Source of the DNA: JAHDHW01 sp964551455
GTDB lineage: Bacteria; Bacteroidota; Bacteroidia; Chitinophagales; Saprospiraceae
Direction: 5' to 3'
Assembly (NCBI GenBank): GCA_964551455.1
Contig: CAZKDA010000089.1
Location: forward strand, 1-17,858
Length of the DNA: 17,858 bases
The translations under genes were made by a program, and so were the position numbers. Below are positions 7,241-15,495 of the stretch, piece after piece; within the stretch, counting starts at the first letter, position 1, and each line of letters starts with the position of its first letter. Under the pieces are notes generated by a model. That model ran no database searches. It worked only from the letters and a program-made list of their open reading frames with translations, and had not been told where the DNA came from.

Positions 7241-8716
7241 ATGGAACACCAATCAGAAATACTTTCCCCTTCGACTGGCTGGCTATTGCTGATCTTGCTG
7301 AGTTTACTGTGGATCGGCCTGGGAATGTACTGGGGCAGAAAGGCCAAAAACATGGACGGATTTATGCTGGCCGGACGAAACGTCGGACTGGCTTTGGGTA
7401 CCGCAACTGCTATGGCCACCTGGATCACCTCAAACACGACGATGGTCGCTCCGCAGTTCGCCCTGCAACTGGGGCTTTGGGGCATGATCGCTTATTCGAC
7501 GGCAGCGTTTGGGCTGTTTCTTTTTGCTCCTCTCGCCAAACGCATCAAACAACTAATGCCAAAAGGATACACCAGCGGTGATTTTTTCAGGCTTCGTTAC
7601 GGCAATTTTGCTTGGTACGTCTTTCTCACGATCTCCATTTTTTACGGATTTACATGGCTCATCAGCATGGGTATGGCCGGTGGAATTTTGATGAATGCCC
7701 TTGCCGGAATTCCCTACCAGACGGGTATGACCATCATCCTTTTTGTGTGCGTAGTTTATACCATCTTCGGCGGATTGTATGCCGTGATCGGCACCGATTA
7801 TATTCAATCGCTGATCATCATCGTCGGTATCGTGGTAGTGGGTGTGGCAGTGATCTTGTCAATCGATCTGGAGCAGGTATATTCCGGGTTGGTAGCCGAA
7901 AAACCCATGCTGATCGATATGCTGATGCCCGCGGCGATCATGGCTATTTTCAACAACCTGCTCTTTGGCATCGGCGAAGTTTTCCACAGCAATGTCTGGT
8001 GGAGCCGTGCCTTTGCCATGCGGCAGGGATTGGGACAAAAAGCATTTACAGCTGCGGGTCTGCTATGGTTGCCAGTGCCGGTTGCAGCAGGGTTTATCGC
8101 CCTCACCAGCAACTCCATGGGCATCAACATCACCAGCCCCGATATGGTTGGCCCCCTGATGGCAGCGCATATCCTCGGAAAAGCGGGAACCATTATCGTG
8201 TTCATCATCTTTTTCTGCTCACTGGCTTCCAGCATCGATAGTTTGCTGGCCGCGACTTCCGATCTCGTTGTTGAAGATATTTATAAAAAAATGATCCATC
8301 CGGAAGCAACAGGAAGACAACTCCGAAAGGTGTCTGTCTGGGTGATCGCAGGATTAGGGCTGGCGGCATGGGTGGTTTGTCTTCCGCGCATCGGAACATT
8401 GGCCACCGTAATATTTTTCGCCGGGCCGTTGGTGGCCAGTACGATTTATCCCATTGCCATGGGACTATTTTGGAAATCAGCGAGTGCCAAAGGCGCCATT
8501 TTCGCAATGGTTGCGGGTTCTGCCATTGGATTGTTCGCATATTTTTATTTAGGATGGTACACGGCTTCCCTGATCGGGGCTTCGGTGTCTATTATCGTTA
8601 CGACAGCTTTTGCAAAATGGCAACCTGAAAATTTCGATTGGGCATTGATGAACGAGCCGGGCATACCAAAAAACAGTTTCGATAACCCGGAAAATTCAGA
8701 TCACAAAATAAATTGA
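7241..8716 (+). CDS. Sodium:solute symporter (SSS family)
   Basis: This is a 491-residue polytopic membrane protein. I chose the ATG at 7241, 7 bp after the FN3 gene's stop, over an in-frame ATG at 7193 that would overlap that gene. SSS hallmarks are GRKAKNMDGFMLAGRNVG (32-49, the usual early segment), the TM segment ending GGLYAVIGTDYIQ (177-189), and the SLASSIDSLLAATSDLV stretch in the middle-to-late helices, whose Ser residues correspond to the Na2 site region. About 13 hydrophobic segments are visible. Family members take up proline, betaine, urea, pantothenate, sugars and other solutes with sodium. The substrate cannot be read from the sequence. The neighbours suggest a nitrogen-rich solute or one made by the downstream enzymes. 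The next small gene begins 2 bp after the stop. Confidence 0.9.
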   Translation: MEHQSEILSPSTGWLLLILLSLLWIGLGMYWGRKAKNMDGFMLAGRNVGLALGTATAMATWITSNTTMVAPQFALQLGLWGMIAYSTAAFGLFLFAPLAKRIKQLMPKGYTSGDFFRLRYGNFAWYVFLTISIFYGFTWLISMGMAGGILMNALAGIPYQTGMTIILFVCVVYTIFGGLYAVIGTDYIQSLIIIVGIVVVGVAVILSIDLEQVYSGLVAEKPMLIDMLMPAAIMAIFNNLLFGIGEVFHSNVWWSRAFAMRQGLGQKAFTAAGLLWLPVPVAAGFIALTSNSMGINITSPDMVGPLMAAHILGKAGTIIVFIIFFCSLASSIDSLLAATSDLVVEDIYKKMIHPEATGRQLRKVSVWVIAGLGLAAWVVCLPRIGTLATVIFFAGPLVASTIYPIAMGLFWKSASAKGAIFAMVAGSAIGLFAYFYLGWYTASLIGASVSIIVTTAFAKWQPENFDWALMNEPGIPKNSFDNPENSDHKIN

Positions 8717-8718
8717 CA

Positions 8719-8841
8719 ATGAACTTTCCACAACCTTTTTTCAAAATACTCATCCTGGCATCTATTGCACTCATGGCGCTTGGCGCTGTTATTTTAGTGG
8801 TAATGTTGCTTTTTGATGTAAAAAACAAAAGAATATGGTAA
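8719..8841 (+). CDS. 40-residue single-span membrane peptide
   Basis: The ATG at 8719 lies 2 bp after the symporter's stop and the frame ends at 8841, overlapping the carbamoyltransferase start (8835) by 7 bp. The product is 40 residues: a short polar start (MNFPQPFFK), one strong hydrophobic helix at about 10-32 (ILASIALMALGAVILVV and onward), and a basic tail (VKNKRIW). Close packing on both sides argues that it is translated and coupled to both neighbours. Small single-span peptides encoded next to transporters often regulate or stabilise them. That role is inferred from position only. Confidence 0.65.
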   Translation: MNFPQPFFKILILASIALMALGAVILVVMLLFDVKNKRIW

Positions 8842-9929
8842 CCGAAAAAATTAAATCAAACCACAATATTGTCGAAGATAAACATCTTGATTCCGTTGGC
8901 TTGTATCCAAACCCGCAGCAACTGCTGGTCAAAGATTCTATCAATCTGGGGATATTGAAAAAGCTGGTTGGTAAATCCGTTGTTTCCGCCGATCAGTTTG
9001 ACCGTGAAACAGCGCTTGAGATCTGCAAATTCGCTGCCTTACTGGAAGCTACTGAAATCGCTTCCAATCATCCGCTTGATGGCAAGATCATCATTACGGC
9101 ATTTTTTGAAGCGAGTACCCGCACACGACTTTCTTTTGAAAGTGCAACCCTGCGGCTCGACGGCAAGATCATCAGCATTCCGACGGGCATGGTCACTGGT
9201 GTTGCCAAAGGCGAAACCCTTTCGGATATCGGGGAAATGTTCAACGCTTATGGTGATCTCCTGGTCATGCGCCACACGGAAACCGATTCTGTCGAAAAAG
9301 TCATGCAAAACCTCAGAATCCCACTTATCAATGCCGGAAATGGTTCGGGAGAACATCCGACGCAGGCGCTAGCCGATTGGTTTGCAATCCTCAAATGGAA
9401 ACCCCGTCTGAAAAATGATACGGTGTTGCCGGAAGATCGCATCCATCTTGGTATTTTAGGAACTCCGGGAAGTATGCGGGCAGTAAACAGTTTCCTGAGA
9501 ATGTCATTGCTGTTCAAGTCGGGCATTCGCAAGATCTCGATTGTTTCCGAACTCGCCGATCCGCTCGGCCCTGAGTTGGAATCGCTGTTGAAAAATTCAG
9601 AGATCGAGTTTAATGTAACTTACGACGTCAACGAGGTTATTTCCGATCTCGATGTGATCTACATGAATTCCATTGCCTTCCTCGGCGACAGCTACAAAAC
9701 GCTGGATTCCCGGTACAAGCTCAATGCCGACAGCAACCTCAAAGAAAATGCAGTGGTTTTGCATCCGCTCGCGAGGTTAGACGAGTTGGATACCAACCTC
9801 GACGGCACCAATCACAACCTCTATTTTACACAGGCTCACGGTGCGGTTTTTATCCGGCAGGCTTTAATGATCGCCATACTAAATCGTTTCGACAGATTGC
9901 CAGAAAAGGATATTCCTTTGACTCAATGA
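8835..9929 (+). CDS. Aspartate/ornithine carbamoyltransferase family, probably non-aspartate
   Basis: At 364 residues this is longer than usual PyrB (about 305), through an N-terminal extension of about 45. It keeps the carbamoyl-phosphate and catalytic residues: STRTR (94-98), the lysine of the 80s loop (K125 in VAKGET), R146-H147, HPTQ (174-177), and R215, which aligns with E. coli PyrB Arg167 (alpha-carboxylate). The motif that in PyrB reads YMTRVQ (Arg229, Gln231, reading the aspartate side-chain carboxylate) is YMNSIA here (276-281), so both specificity residues are gone. HPLP is HPLA (310-313). The enzyme should therefore transfer a carbamoyl group to a different amino acid. It overlaps the membrane peptide by 7 bp and precedes an asparagine-synthetase-like gene. 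Default annotation would be pyrB, and I think that is misleading. Confidence 0.85.
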   Translation: MVTEKIKSNHNIVEDKHLDSVGLYPNPQQLLVKDSINLGILKKLVGKSVVSADQFDRETALEICKFAALLEATEIASNHPLDGKIIITAFFEASTRTRLSFESATLRLDGKIISIPTGMVTGVAKGETLSDIGEMFNAYGDLLVMRHTETDSVEKVMQNLRIPLINAGNGSGEHPTQALADWFAILKWKPRLKNDTVLPEDRIHLGILGTPGSMRAVNSFLRMSLLFKSGIRKISIVSELADPLGPELESLLKNSEIEFNVTYDVNEVISDLDVIYMNSIAFLGDSYKTLDSRYKLNADSNLKENAVVLHPLARLDELDTNLDGTNHNLYFTQAHGAVFIRQALMIAILNRFDRLPEKDIPLTQ

Positions 9930-10323
9930 GATTCAGCAGAGATTAGACGTCAGACGGTAGATGAGGTGAACAGGAGGCGGAGGTTGGTTTGATCCCGACC
10001 TTGCGGTGCGGGACAGGTTGGGTTGATTGGGTTATTAAGTTATTTAAGTTATTAAGTTGGTTTGCTTGCCATAATACCATAATACCATAATACCATATCG
10101 TAGCGAAGCGAATCCCGCTTTTTCGAGAAAAAGCGGGACGATGAAATCGGGAATACCATAATACCAAATCAGCAAACGTGTGACGCCTACGGCGTTATCA
10201 ACAAATCAACAAATCAACAACCTGCCTGCCAAACGCAGTCAGGCAGGATCAGCAAATCAGCAAATCAACCACAGAACCTAAAAACTCTATTTTCGAACAA
10301 TAACCAAAAAAATTTTAAATATT
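9930..10323. repeat. Repeat-rich gap between carbamoyltransferase and AsnB-like genes
   Basis: No gene in about 390 bp. It holds a tandem array of about three and a half 9-bp units (ATAATACC, 10069-10096) with another partial copy near 10152-10166. There is a perfect 11-bp hairpin with a 4-nt loop (TCCCGCTTTTT, 10113-10123, with 10128-10138), a CCTGCCTG/CAGGCAGG hairpin (10221-10228 and 10240-10247), and 8-bp direct repeats of the type ATCAACAA or ATCAGCAA (10197-10220 and 10249-10270). Because of it, co-transcription of the two enzymes is possible but not certain. Confidence 0.7.
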
Positions 10324-12285
10324 ATGTGTGGAATTACCGGATTTTGGAAGAAACACCCCCTTCAGCAAAATGATCGTTTTCAATTGACCAACATGACCGA
10401 AAGCCTTTACCATCGCGGCCCTGACGGTTTCGGTTATCATTTCGACCGCGAAGCGGGCCTCGCTATGGGGCATGCCCGCCTTTCCATCATCGACCTTGAG
10501 ACCGGAGATCAGCCTTTGTTTAGCGATGATGAAAATCTCGTGCTTACGGCCAATGGGGAATTTTACGATTACAAACGCATCCGGACGGCGCTGAGGCTCG
10601 AAGGGTTCAGGTTTAAAACCAAATCGGACAGCGAAATTGCATTACCTCTTTTTCGAAAACATGGCCTCGATTTTATTGAAAAATTGCGCGGCGAATTTGC
10701 GTTTGCACTTTTTGATAAACAAAATCAACGGCTTATCCTGGCTCGTGACCGCTTTGGTATCAAACCGCTTTTTTACCATATTTCGGAAAATGGGATTTAT
10801 TATGGCTCAGAGATTAAAGCCCTTTTCCAATGCAATGAAATACCACGAAAATTTTCGGAAGAAGGGATACTCCATCAGCTGATGCACACGATGGTGCCAG
10901 GCACAACGGCATACCAAAACATCCATGCCGTGAAGCCCGGTTACATGGTCGTCATCGAAAAGAAGGGAAATGGTTTCGACATCAGCGAGCACAAATACTG
11001 GGACATTGAATTCCCGAAAGAAGCCGACCGCGACACTACGATACCCGCGGAATTTTACATTGATCGCGTGAAAGAATCGCTGACCGAAGCGGTGGCTTTG
11101 CGCCTCGAAGCAGACGTGCCGGTGGGTTGTTATCTTTCCGGCGGGATCGATAGCTGTTCGATGCTGGGACTGGCTGCCTCCATGCAGCAATCGCCGGTGA
11201 AGGCTTTTACCATAAGTTTTGACCACTATGCTTACGACGAATCGTCTATTGCCCGCGAAATGGCCGAGGTAACCGGCGCCGATCAGGAAGAGATCCGCCT
11301 CGCTGCGAATGAGCTGTTTGGTAAAAACTATATCAAAACCATGTACCACGCTGAGCGAACTTTTTACAATACCCTGGGCGTAGCGAAATGGTGTATGAGC
11401 AAACGGGTGAACGAATGCGGCTATCGCGTGGTAGTGACCGGCGAGGGAGCCGACGAATTGTTTGGCGGATACCCGGCGTTCAAACGCGATTACCTTTTAC
11501 ATACTTACAAAAATGAACCCGACCGGCTGAAAGAAATGGATAATTCCAATAAGATATTCAAAGGAGCCATCCTGGCGGAATCGCCCGTTTCTCATCCTGC
11601 CCTGGATGCGGTGTGTGGTTTTACACCCTCCTGGATACAATCCTGGATACAAACGCTGGCGCTTGCCCGACCGCTTTTGAACGACGACCTGCTGGCTTCA
11701 TTGGAGGGTTACGATCCCATTGTAGCTATAGCTGAAACTTTCGATAAAGAGATGCTCGATGGCCGTCATGTTTTGGACATAGCGCAATACACCTGGATAA
11801 AAACCATGCTCGAATGCCAGATCCTCAACTGGGGCGGTGACCGCGTCGATATGGCCAATTCTATGGAAAGCCGTCCGGCGTTTCTCGATCATCACCTGGC
11901 CGAGTTGGCGAAAGACATTCCGCCGCATCTCCGCATCCACGGCAATACGGAAAAATGGGTGCTTCGGGAAGCCATGAAAAATATTTTGCCCGAAAAGCTG
12001 TACAAGCGTGAAAAGTTTGCCTTTATGGCTCCGCCGGCACACGTTTCCGAGCACAATAAAAATGCTGTCCAACTATTGATCAATCGCTTTTTGAGTACCA
12101 AAAATATCAGGGAAGCCGGTATTTTTGACGAGCATAGGTTGAAGCAATTCCTCCTTGATTATCAAAATGATAAGAACCCAGTTTCGCTGGTTCGCAAAGA
12201 TGCGCTGCTCAACCATATCCTTGGTTTGCACATTTTGCACGAGCAGTTTATTGAAGCAAAAACACCGGAGTTGGCTTTGGTTTAA
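10324..12285 (+). CDS. Asparagine-synthetase-like glutamine amidotransferase
   Basis: This 653-residue enzyme has a class-II glutaminase domain: MCGITGF with nucleophile Cys2, RGPDG (31-35), NGEFYDY (77-83, usually NGEIYNH) and the SDSE turn (101-104). A synthetase domain follows, with the ATP-pyrophosphatase P-loop SGGIDS (272-277) and GEGADELFGGY (373-383). Glutamine ammonia is thus transferred to an adenylated carboxylate. The family includes true AsnB and also enzymes that amidate other carboxylates, such as AsnO of the N-acetylglutaminylglutamine-amide osmolyte pathway. The position downstream of a carbamoyltransferase of altered specificity favours such a special role, but the sequence alone does not exclude plain asparagine synthesis. 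A MarR-type gene converges from the other side. Confidence 0.88.
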   Translation: MCGITGFWKKHPLQQNDRFQLTNMTESLYHRGPDGFGYHFDREAGLAMGHARLSIIDLETGDQPLFSDDENLVLTANGEFYDYKRIRTALRLEGFRFKTKSDSEIALPLFRKHGLDFIEKLRGEFAFALFDKQNQRLILARDRFGIKPLFYHISENGIYYGSEIKALFQCNEIPRKFSEEGILHQLMHTMVPGTTAYQNIHAVKPGYMVVIEKKGNGFDISEHKYWDIEFPKEADRDTTIPAEFYIDRVKESLTEAVALRLEADVPVGCYLSGGIDSCSMLGLAASMQQSPVKAFTISFDHYAYDESSIAREMAEVTGADQEEIRLAANELFGKNYIKTMYHAERTFYNTLGVAKWCMSKRVNECGYRVVVTGEGADELFGGYPAFKRDYLLHTYKNEPDRLKEMDNSNKIFKGAILAESPVSHPALDAVCGFTPSWIQSWIQTLALARPLLNDDLLASLEGYDPIVAIAETFDKEMLDGRHVLDIAQYTWIKTMLECQILNWGGDRVDMANSMESRPAFLDHHLAELAKDIPPHLRIHGNTEKWVLREAMKNILPEKLYKREKFAFMAPPAHVSEHNKNAVQLLINRFLSTKNIREAGIFDEHRLKQFLLDYQNDKNPVSLVRKDALLNHILGLHILHEQFIEAKTPELALV

Positions 12286-12460
12286 GGGGATCGTTGGGGA
12301 TTATAGGCTTTTGTCTGGAAACCCGTCACTAACAAGTGAATTGATTCAAGGGGATTGTTGAGGATTGTTCCGACGTTGTCGGAATGGGGATGTTTGGATT
12401 GGCTTATATCCAGTGGATTTCAAATTAACAAATTGGCAAATTGGCAAATCCGCAAATAAT
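12286..12460. other. Intergenic region between convergent genes
   Basis: This holds a short perfect hairpin (TTCCGAC, 12368-12374, with GTCGGAA, 12378-12384) without a T tract, and three copies of AAATTGGC-like words near 12425-12447. No clear bidirectional terminator is seen. Confidence 0.4.
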
Positions 12461-12946
12461 TCATAAATCTTCATGCTGGATATCAGTGTCGGCGGTAAGG
12501 ATGGGCGCTGCGTCCACACTATCGAGGTCCAGCAGGTCGATGATGATCTCGAAGGCATTTTGGAGCTTTTGGAGAGATTCCTCAGAGAGATTTTTGAGTT
12601 TCCCGGAAAGCTGTTCGTGCAAAGGTTCCGGTGTATTTATTAAGAGTTCGGCGCCTTTCGCGGTAATGGAGATCATGCCGATGCGTTTATCATCTTTTTT
12701 CGGCAAACGGGCTACCAGTCCTTTCTTCTCCAGGCGGCTTATGATTCCGGTTACGGTACTGGCATTCAGTTTCAGGAAATTTTTGATCTCCTTATGGCTT
12801 GCCTGGAAAGCTTCCTTGTCGTTCAAAAACCCCAGGCACAACAACTGAGGGATGCTGATCCCAAATTCCTTTTCAAATCGCTTGCTTTCCAGATTCACGG
12901 AACGGATGATCTGTCGGATCTGAACAAGGATGTCGGTATATTTCAT
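12461..12946 (-). CDS. MarR-family transcriptional regulator
   Basis: This 161-residue protein has the winged-helix layout of MarR. The N-terminal dimer helix is followed by ISIPQLLCLGFL (31-41), the helix-turn-helix with the recognition helix NASTVTGIISRLEKKGLV (61-78), and the wing KKDDKRIGMISIT with its D-x-R motif (D86-R88). A long C-terminal dimerisation helix completes it. An extra acidic tail of about 15 residues ends it. MarR proteins usually repress their own gene and a neighbouring operon and respond to a ligand, an oxidant or, for EctR of ectoine clusters, osmotic stress. Convergence with the AsnB-like gene suggests control of that set, but this is inference. A large dyad lies directly upstream of its start. 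Confidence 0.9.
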   Translation of the reverse strand: MKYTDILVQIRQIIRSVNLESKRFEKEFGISIPQLLCLGFLNDKEAFQASHKEIKNFLKLNASTVTGIISRLEKKGLVARLPKKDDKRIGMISITAKGAELLINTPEPLHEQLSGKLKNLSEESLQKLQNAFEIIIDLLDLDSVDAAPILTADTDIQHEDL

Positions 12947-12957
12947 TGTGTAAGATA

Positions 12958-12991
12958 TTTTTTAGTGGACTGTTTTCAGTCAGCTAAAAAA
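12958..12991 (-). promoter_or_regulatory. Dyad directly upstream of the MarR gene, candidate operator
   Basis: The outer arms TTTTTTAG and CTAAAAAA (8 bp) and inner arms GACTG and CAGTC (5 bp) are separated by two mismatched pairs, with a TTTT centre. The structure begins 12 bp upstream of the MarR start codon. On either strand the T run is on the 5' side and the A run on the 3' side, the reverse of a terminator, so an operator for autoregulation is more likely. Confidence 0.4.
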
Positions 12992-13085
12992 AGGATTTTT
13001 TAAACAAAACTCAGTTTCGATCCGCTTTTTTTTAAAAGAATAGTCTAGTCAAAACGACTGAATTTAAGCCAGGTCTTGCAATGCT

Positions 13086-13385
13086 GTTTCAATTCCAATC
13101 TGGTGCGATTTCCCGACTGAGTACTTCTAAGCCTTGCAGGGTATTGCTGCAAGACAAGTAGTTCTACGTCGGGACAATTCCAATCTGGTGCGATTTCCCG
13201 ACTGAGTACTTCTAAGCCTTGCAGGGTATNNNNNNNNNNNNNNNNNNNNNNNNNNNNNNNNNNNNNNNNNNNNNNNNNNNNNNNNNNNNNNNNNNNNNNN
13301 NNNNNNNNNNNNNNNNNNNNNNNNNNNNNTGCTGCAAGACAAGTAGTTCTACGTCGGGACAATTCCAATCTGGTGCGATTAAGAG
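13086..13385. repeat. CRISPR repeat split by tandem 85-bp units (trailer end)
   Basis: One CRISPR repeat is present in full only if its two ends are joined: GTTTC plus the core at 13086-13110, and the core plus AAGAG at 13361-13385. Between them lie 85-bp units, each made of the 20-bp repeat core (AATTCC to CGATT) and a 65-bp non-CRISPR sequence. That sequence begins TCCCGAC and ends GTCGGGAC, with inner arms CTTGCAG and CTGCAAG. Copy 1 is 13091-13175. Copy 2 is 13176-13229 plus 13330-13360, which sums to exactly 85 when the N run is removed. Confidence 0.8.
13230..13329. other. Scaffold gap (100 N)
   Basis: A run of exactly 100 N, a customary placeholder for a gap of unknown size. Both flanks are the same position within the 85-bp unit (the junction is intact at 13144/13145), so the true gap is most simply zero or a whole number of units. 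Confidence 0.98.
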
Positions 13386-15033
13386 TAACAATGTGAGAGC
13401 CCGGCGCCTTATGCCGGTGTTGTTTCAATTCCAATCTGGTGCGATTAAGAGCCTACATTGAGTTTGAGAAGCTCCAGTCCGAGTTTCTGTTTCAATTCCA
13501 ATCTGGTGCGATTAAGAGGGCCATTGCGTATATCTCGTGTCGTTCCGTATCTTCGTTTCAATTCCAATCTGGTGCGATTAAGAGTTTAAACTATGATCCA
13601 GTATTAAGGCATTTGGTATTGTTTCAATTCCAATCTGGTGCGATTAAGAGTGTTTGTCAATATCCTTTAATTCTTTGTCAAGTGCCGTTTCAATTCCAAT
13701 CTGGTGCGATTAAGAGCACATCTGGAAAGCACATGAAAACCTGAAAACCTAGTTTCAATTCCAATCTGGTGCGATTAAGAGTACCATCTGATTTTGAAAC
13801 ATTTTCCCAGAATCCAATGTTTCAATTCCAATCTGGTGCGATTAAGAGTTTAAAACAAGCAATGATGCCTGATAGCCCAACATGTTTCAATTCCAATCTG
13901 GTGCGATTAAGAGCGCATTTTAACTTGTCGAATAACTCAACAAATTTTGTTTCAATTCCAATCTGGTGCGATTAAGAGCCATGTTAAACAAATCTTTTAC
14001 CTCCTGCCAATCAAGTTTCAATTCCAATCTGGTGCGATTAAGAGTTGCCTTGTTAATATATTCTTTGTCAATTTCACAAGGTTTCAATTCCAATCTGGTG
14101 CGATTAAGAGAACGATCTGATTTCCCCAACCGCCCCATCCTTCCTCGTTTCAATTCCAATCTGGTGCGATTAAGAGGACAAGGCAAGTACATAAAGTACA
14201 GCCTGAACAAAGGTTTCAATTCCAATCTGGTGCGATTAAGAGGAACGAGTTGAAATTTACCGGCAAGATCGACGGCAAGTTTCAATTCCAATCTGGTGCG
14301 ATTAAGAGAACATTTGGCCGGTTCTCTATCAGCAACCCTACTGCGTTTCAATTCCAATCTGGTGCGATTAAGAGAGCAAAGAAACGCTAGTCGGGGAAAC
14401 TATTCAGATGGTTTCAATTCCAATCTGGTGCGATTAAGAGCGCTTAAATCTTTATATGTTGGACTAAACCACGCTAGTTTCAATTCCAATCTGGTGCGAT
14501 TAAGAGTAGTAGCGGAGATTTGTTACTACGTTCAGATGAAGAGTTTCAATTCCAATCTGGTGCGATTAAGAGGTTGTCGCCGGGTTCCACCCCTTCCTGT
14601 CTTTTGCAGTTTCAATTCCAATCTGGTGCGATTAAGAGAACAACAATTAGTATTGAGAATATTATCATGTTCAAGTTTCAATTCCAATCTGGTGCGATTA
14701 AGAGTCTTTAAATTTGTTTCCGTTTTTTGCAATTCTGGTTGTTTCAATTCCAATCTGGTGCGATTAAGAGGTTTTTCGTCAACAAACCACACTTAGAGTA
14801 TTGCACGTTTCAATTCCAATCTGGTGCGATTAAGAGATACTGAGGAGAAAACCCCGCAACACCTTGAGGCGAGTTTCAATTCCAATCTGGTGCGATTAAG
14901 AGAAGTAGCAGGGATAGTTCTGTCATAATCTTTTCTGGTTTCAATTCCAATCTGGTGCGATTAAGAGTTAAAACATCTTTACCGTATTGTGCTTGAATGT
15001 CGGGTTTCAATTCCAATCTGGTGCGATTAAGAG

Positions 15034-15135
15034 TCCGGCGTAGCAGGATCAACAATTAAAGTGTCCTGCGTTTCAATTCCAATCTGGTGCGATTAAGAGT
15101 CCGGCGTAGCAGGATCAACAATTAAAGTGTCCTGC
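15034..15135. repeat. Adjacent identical spacers
   Basis: The spacers at 15034-15069 and 15100-15135 are the same 36-nt sequence (starting TCCGGCGTAGC), separated by one repeat. This suggests a repeat-mediated unit duplication. Confidence 0.9.
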
Positions 15136-15495
15136 GTTTCAATTCCAATCTGGTGCGATTAAGAGCGAACACGGAGTCTGTTCCTGTTGAATTGACTTCT
15201 AGTTTCAATTCCAATCTGGTGCGATTAAGAGTCGGAATCCAGGCTTTCGGCTTAGCTGTATTCGTTGGTTTCAATTCCAATCTGGTGCGATTAAGAGAGA
15301 GAAAACAGTTTTACTCCTAAGTTTGAACCCCATGTTTCAATTCCAATCTGGTGCGATTAAGAGGTATTCAATAAGAATAATCGACTTACATAAACCGTAG
15401 TTTCAATTCCAATCTGGTGCGATTAAGAGGTTTTGACACTTCCCGATAAACTCCAATTAATTCTTGTTTCAATTCCAATCTGGTGCGATTAAGAG

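Noticed and set aside
8835..9929. Simple annotation as pyrimidine-pathway PyrB
   Set aside because: The Arg and Gln that bind the aspartate side chain are replaced, and there is no pyr gene nearby. The family assignment is kept but not the gene symbol.
10324..12285. Gene symbol asnB
   Set aside because: The family match is clear, but the context suggests a different carboxylate acceptor and the sequence alone cannot decide.
12958..12991. Terminator reading of the dyad upstream of the MarR gene
   Set aside because: On both strands the T run lies on the 5' side and the A run on the 3' side, opposite to an intrinsic terminator.
13086..13385. CRISPR leader at the left end
   Set aside because: The repeat orientation (ATTGAAAC handle on the minus strand) and the truncated repeats at this side both mark it as the trailer end.
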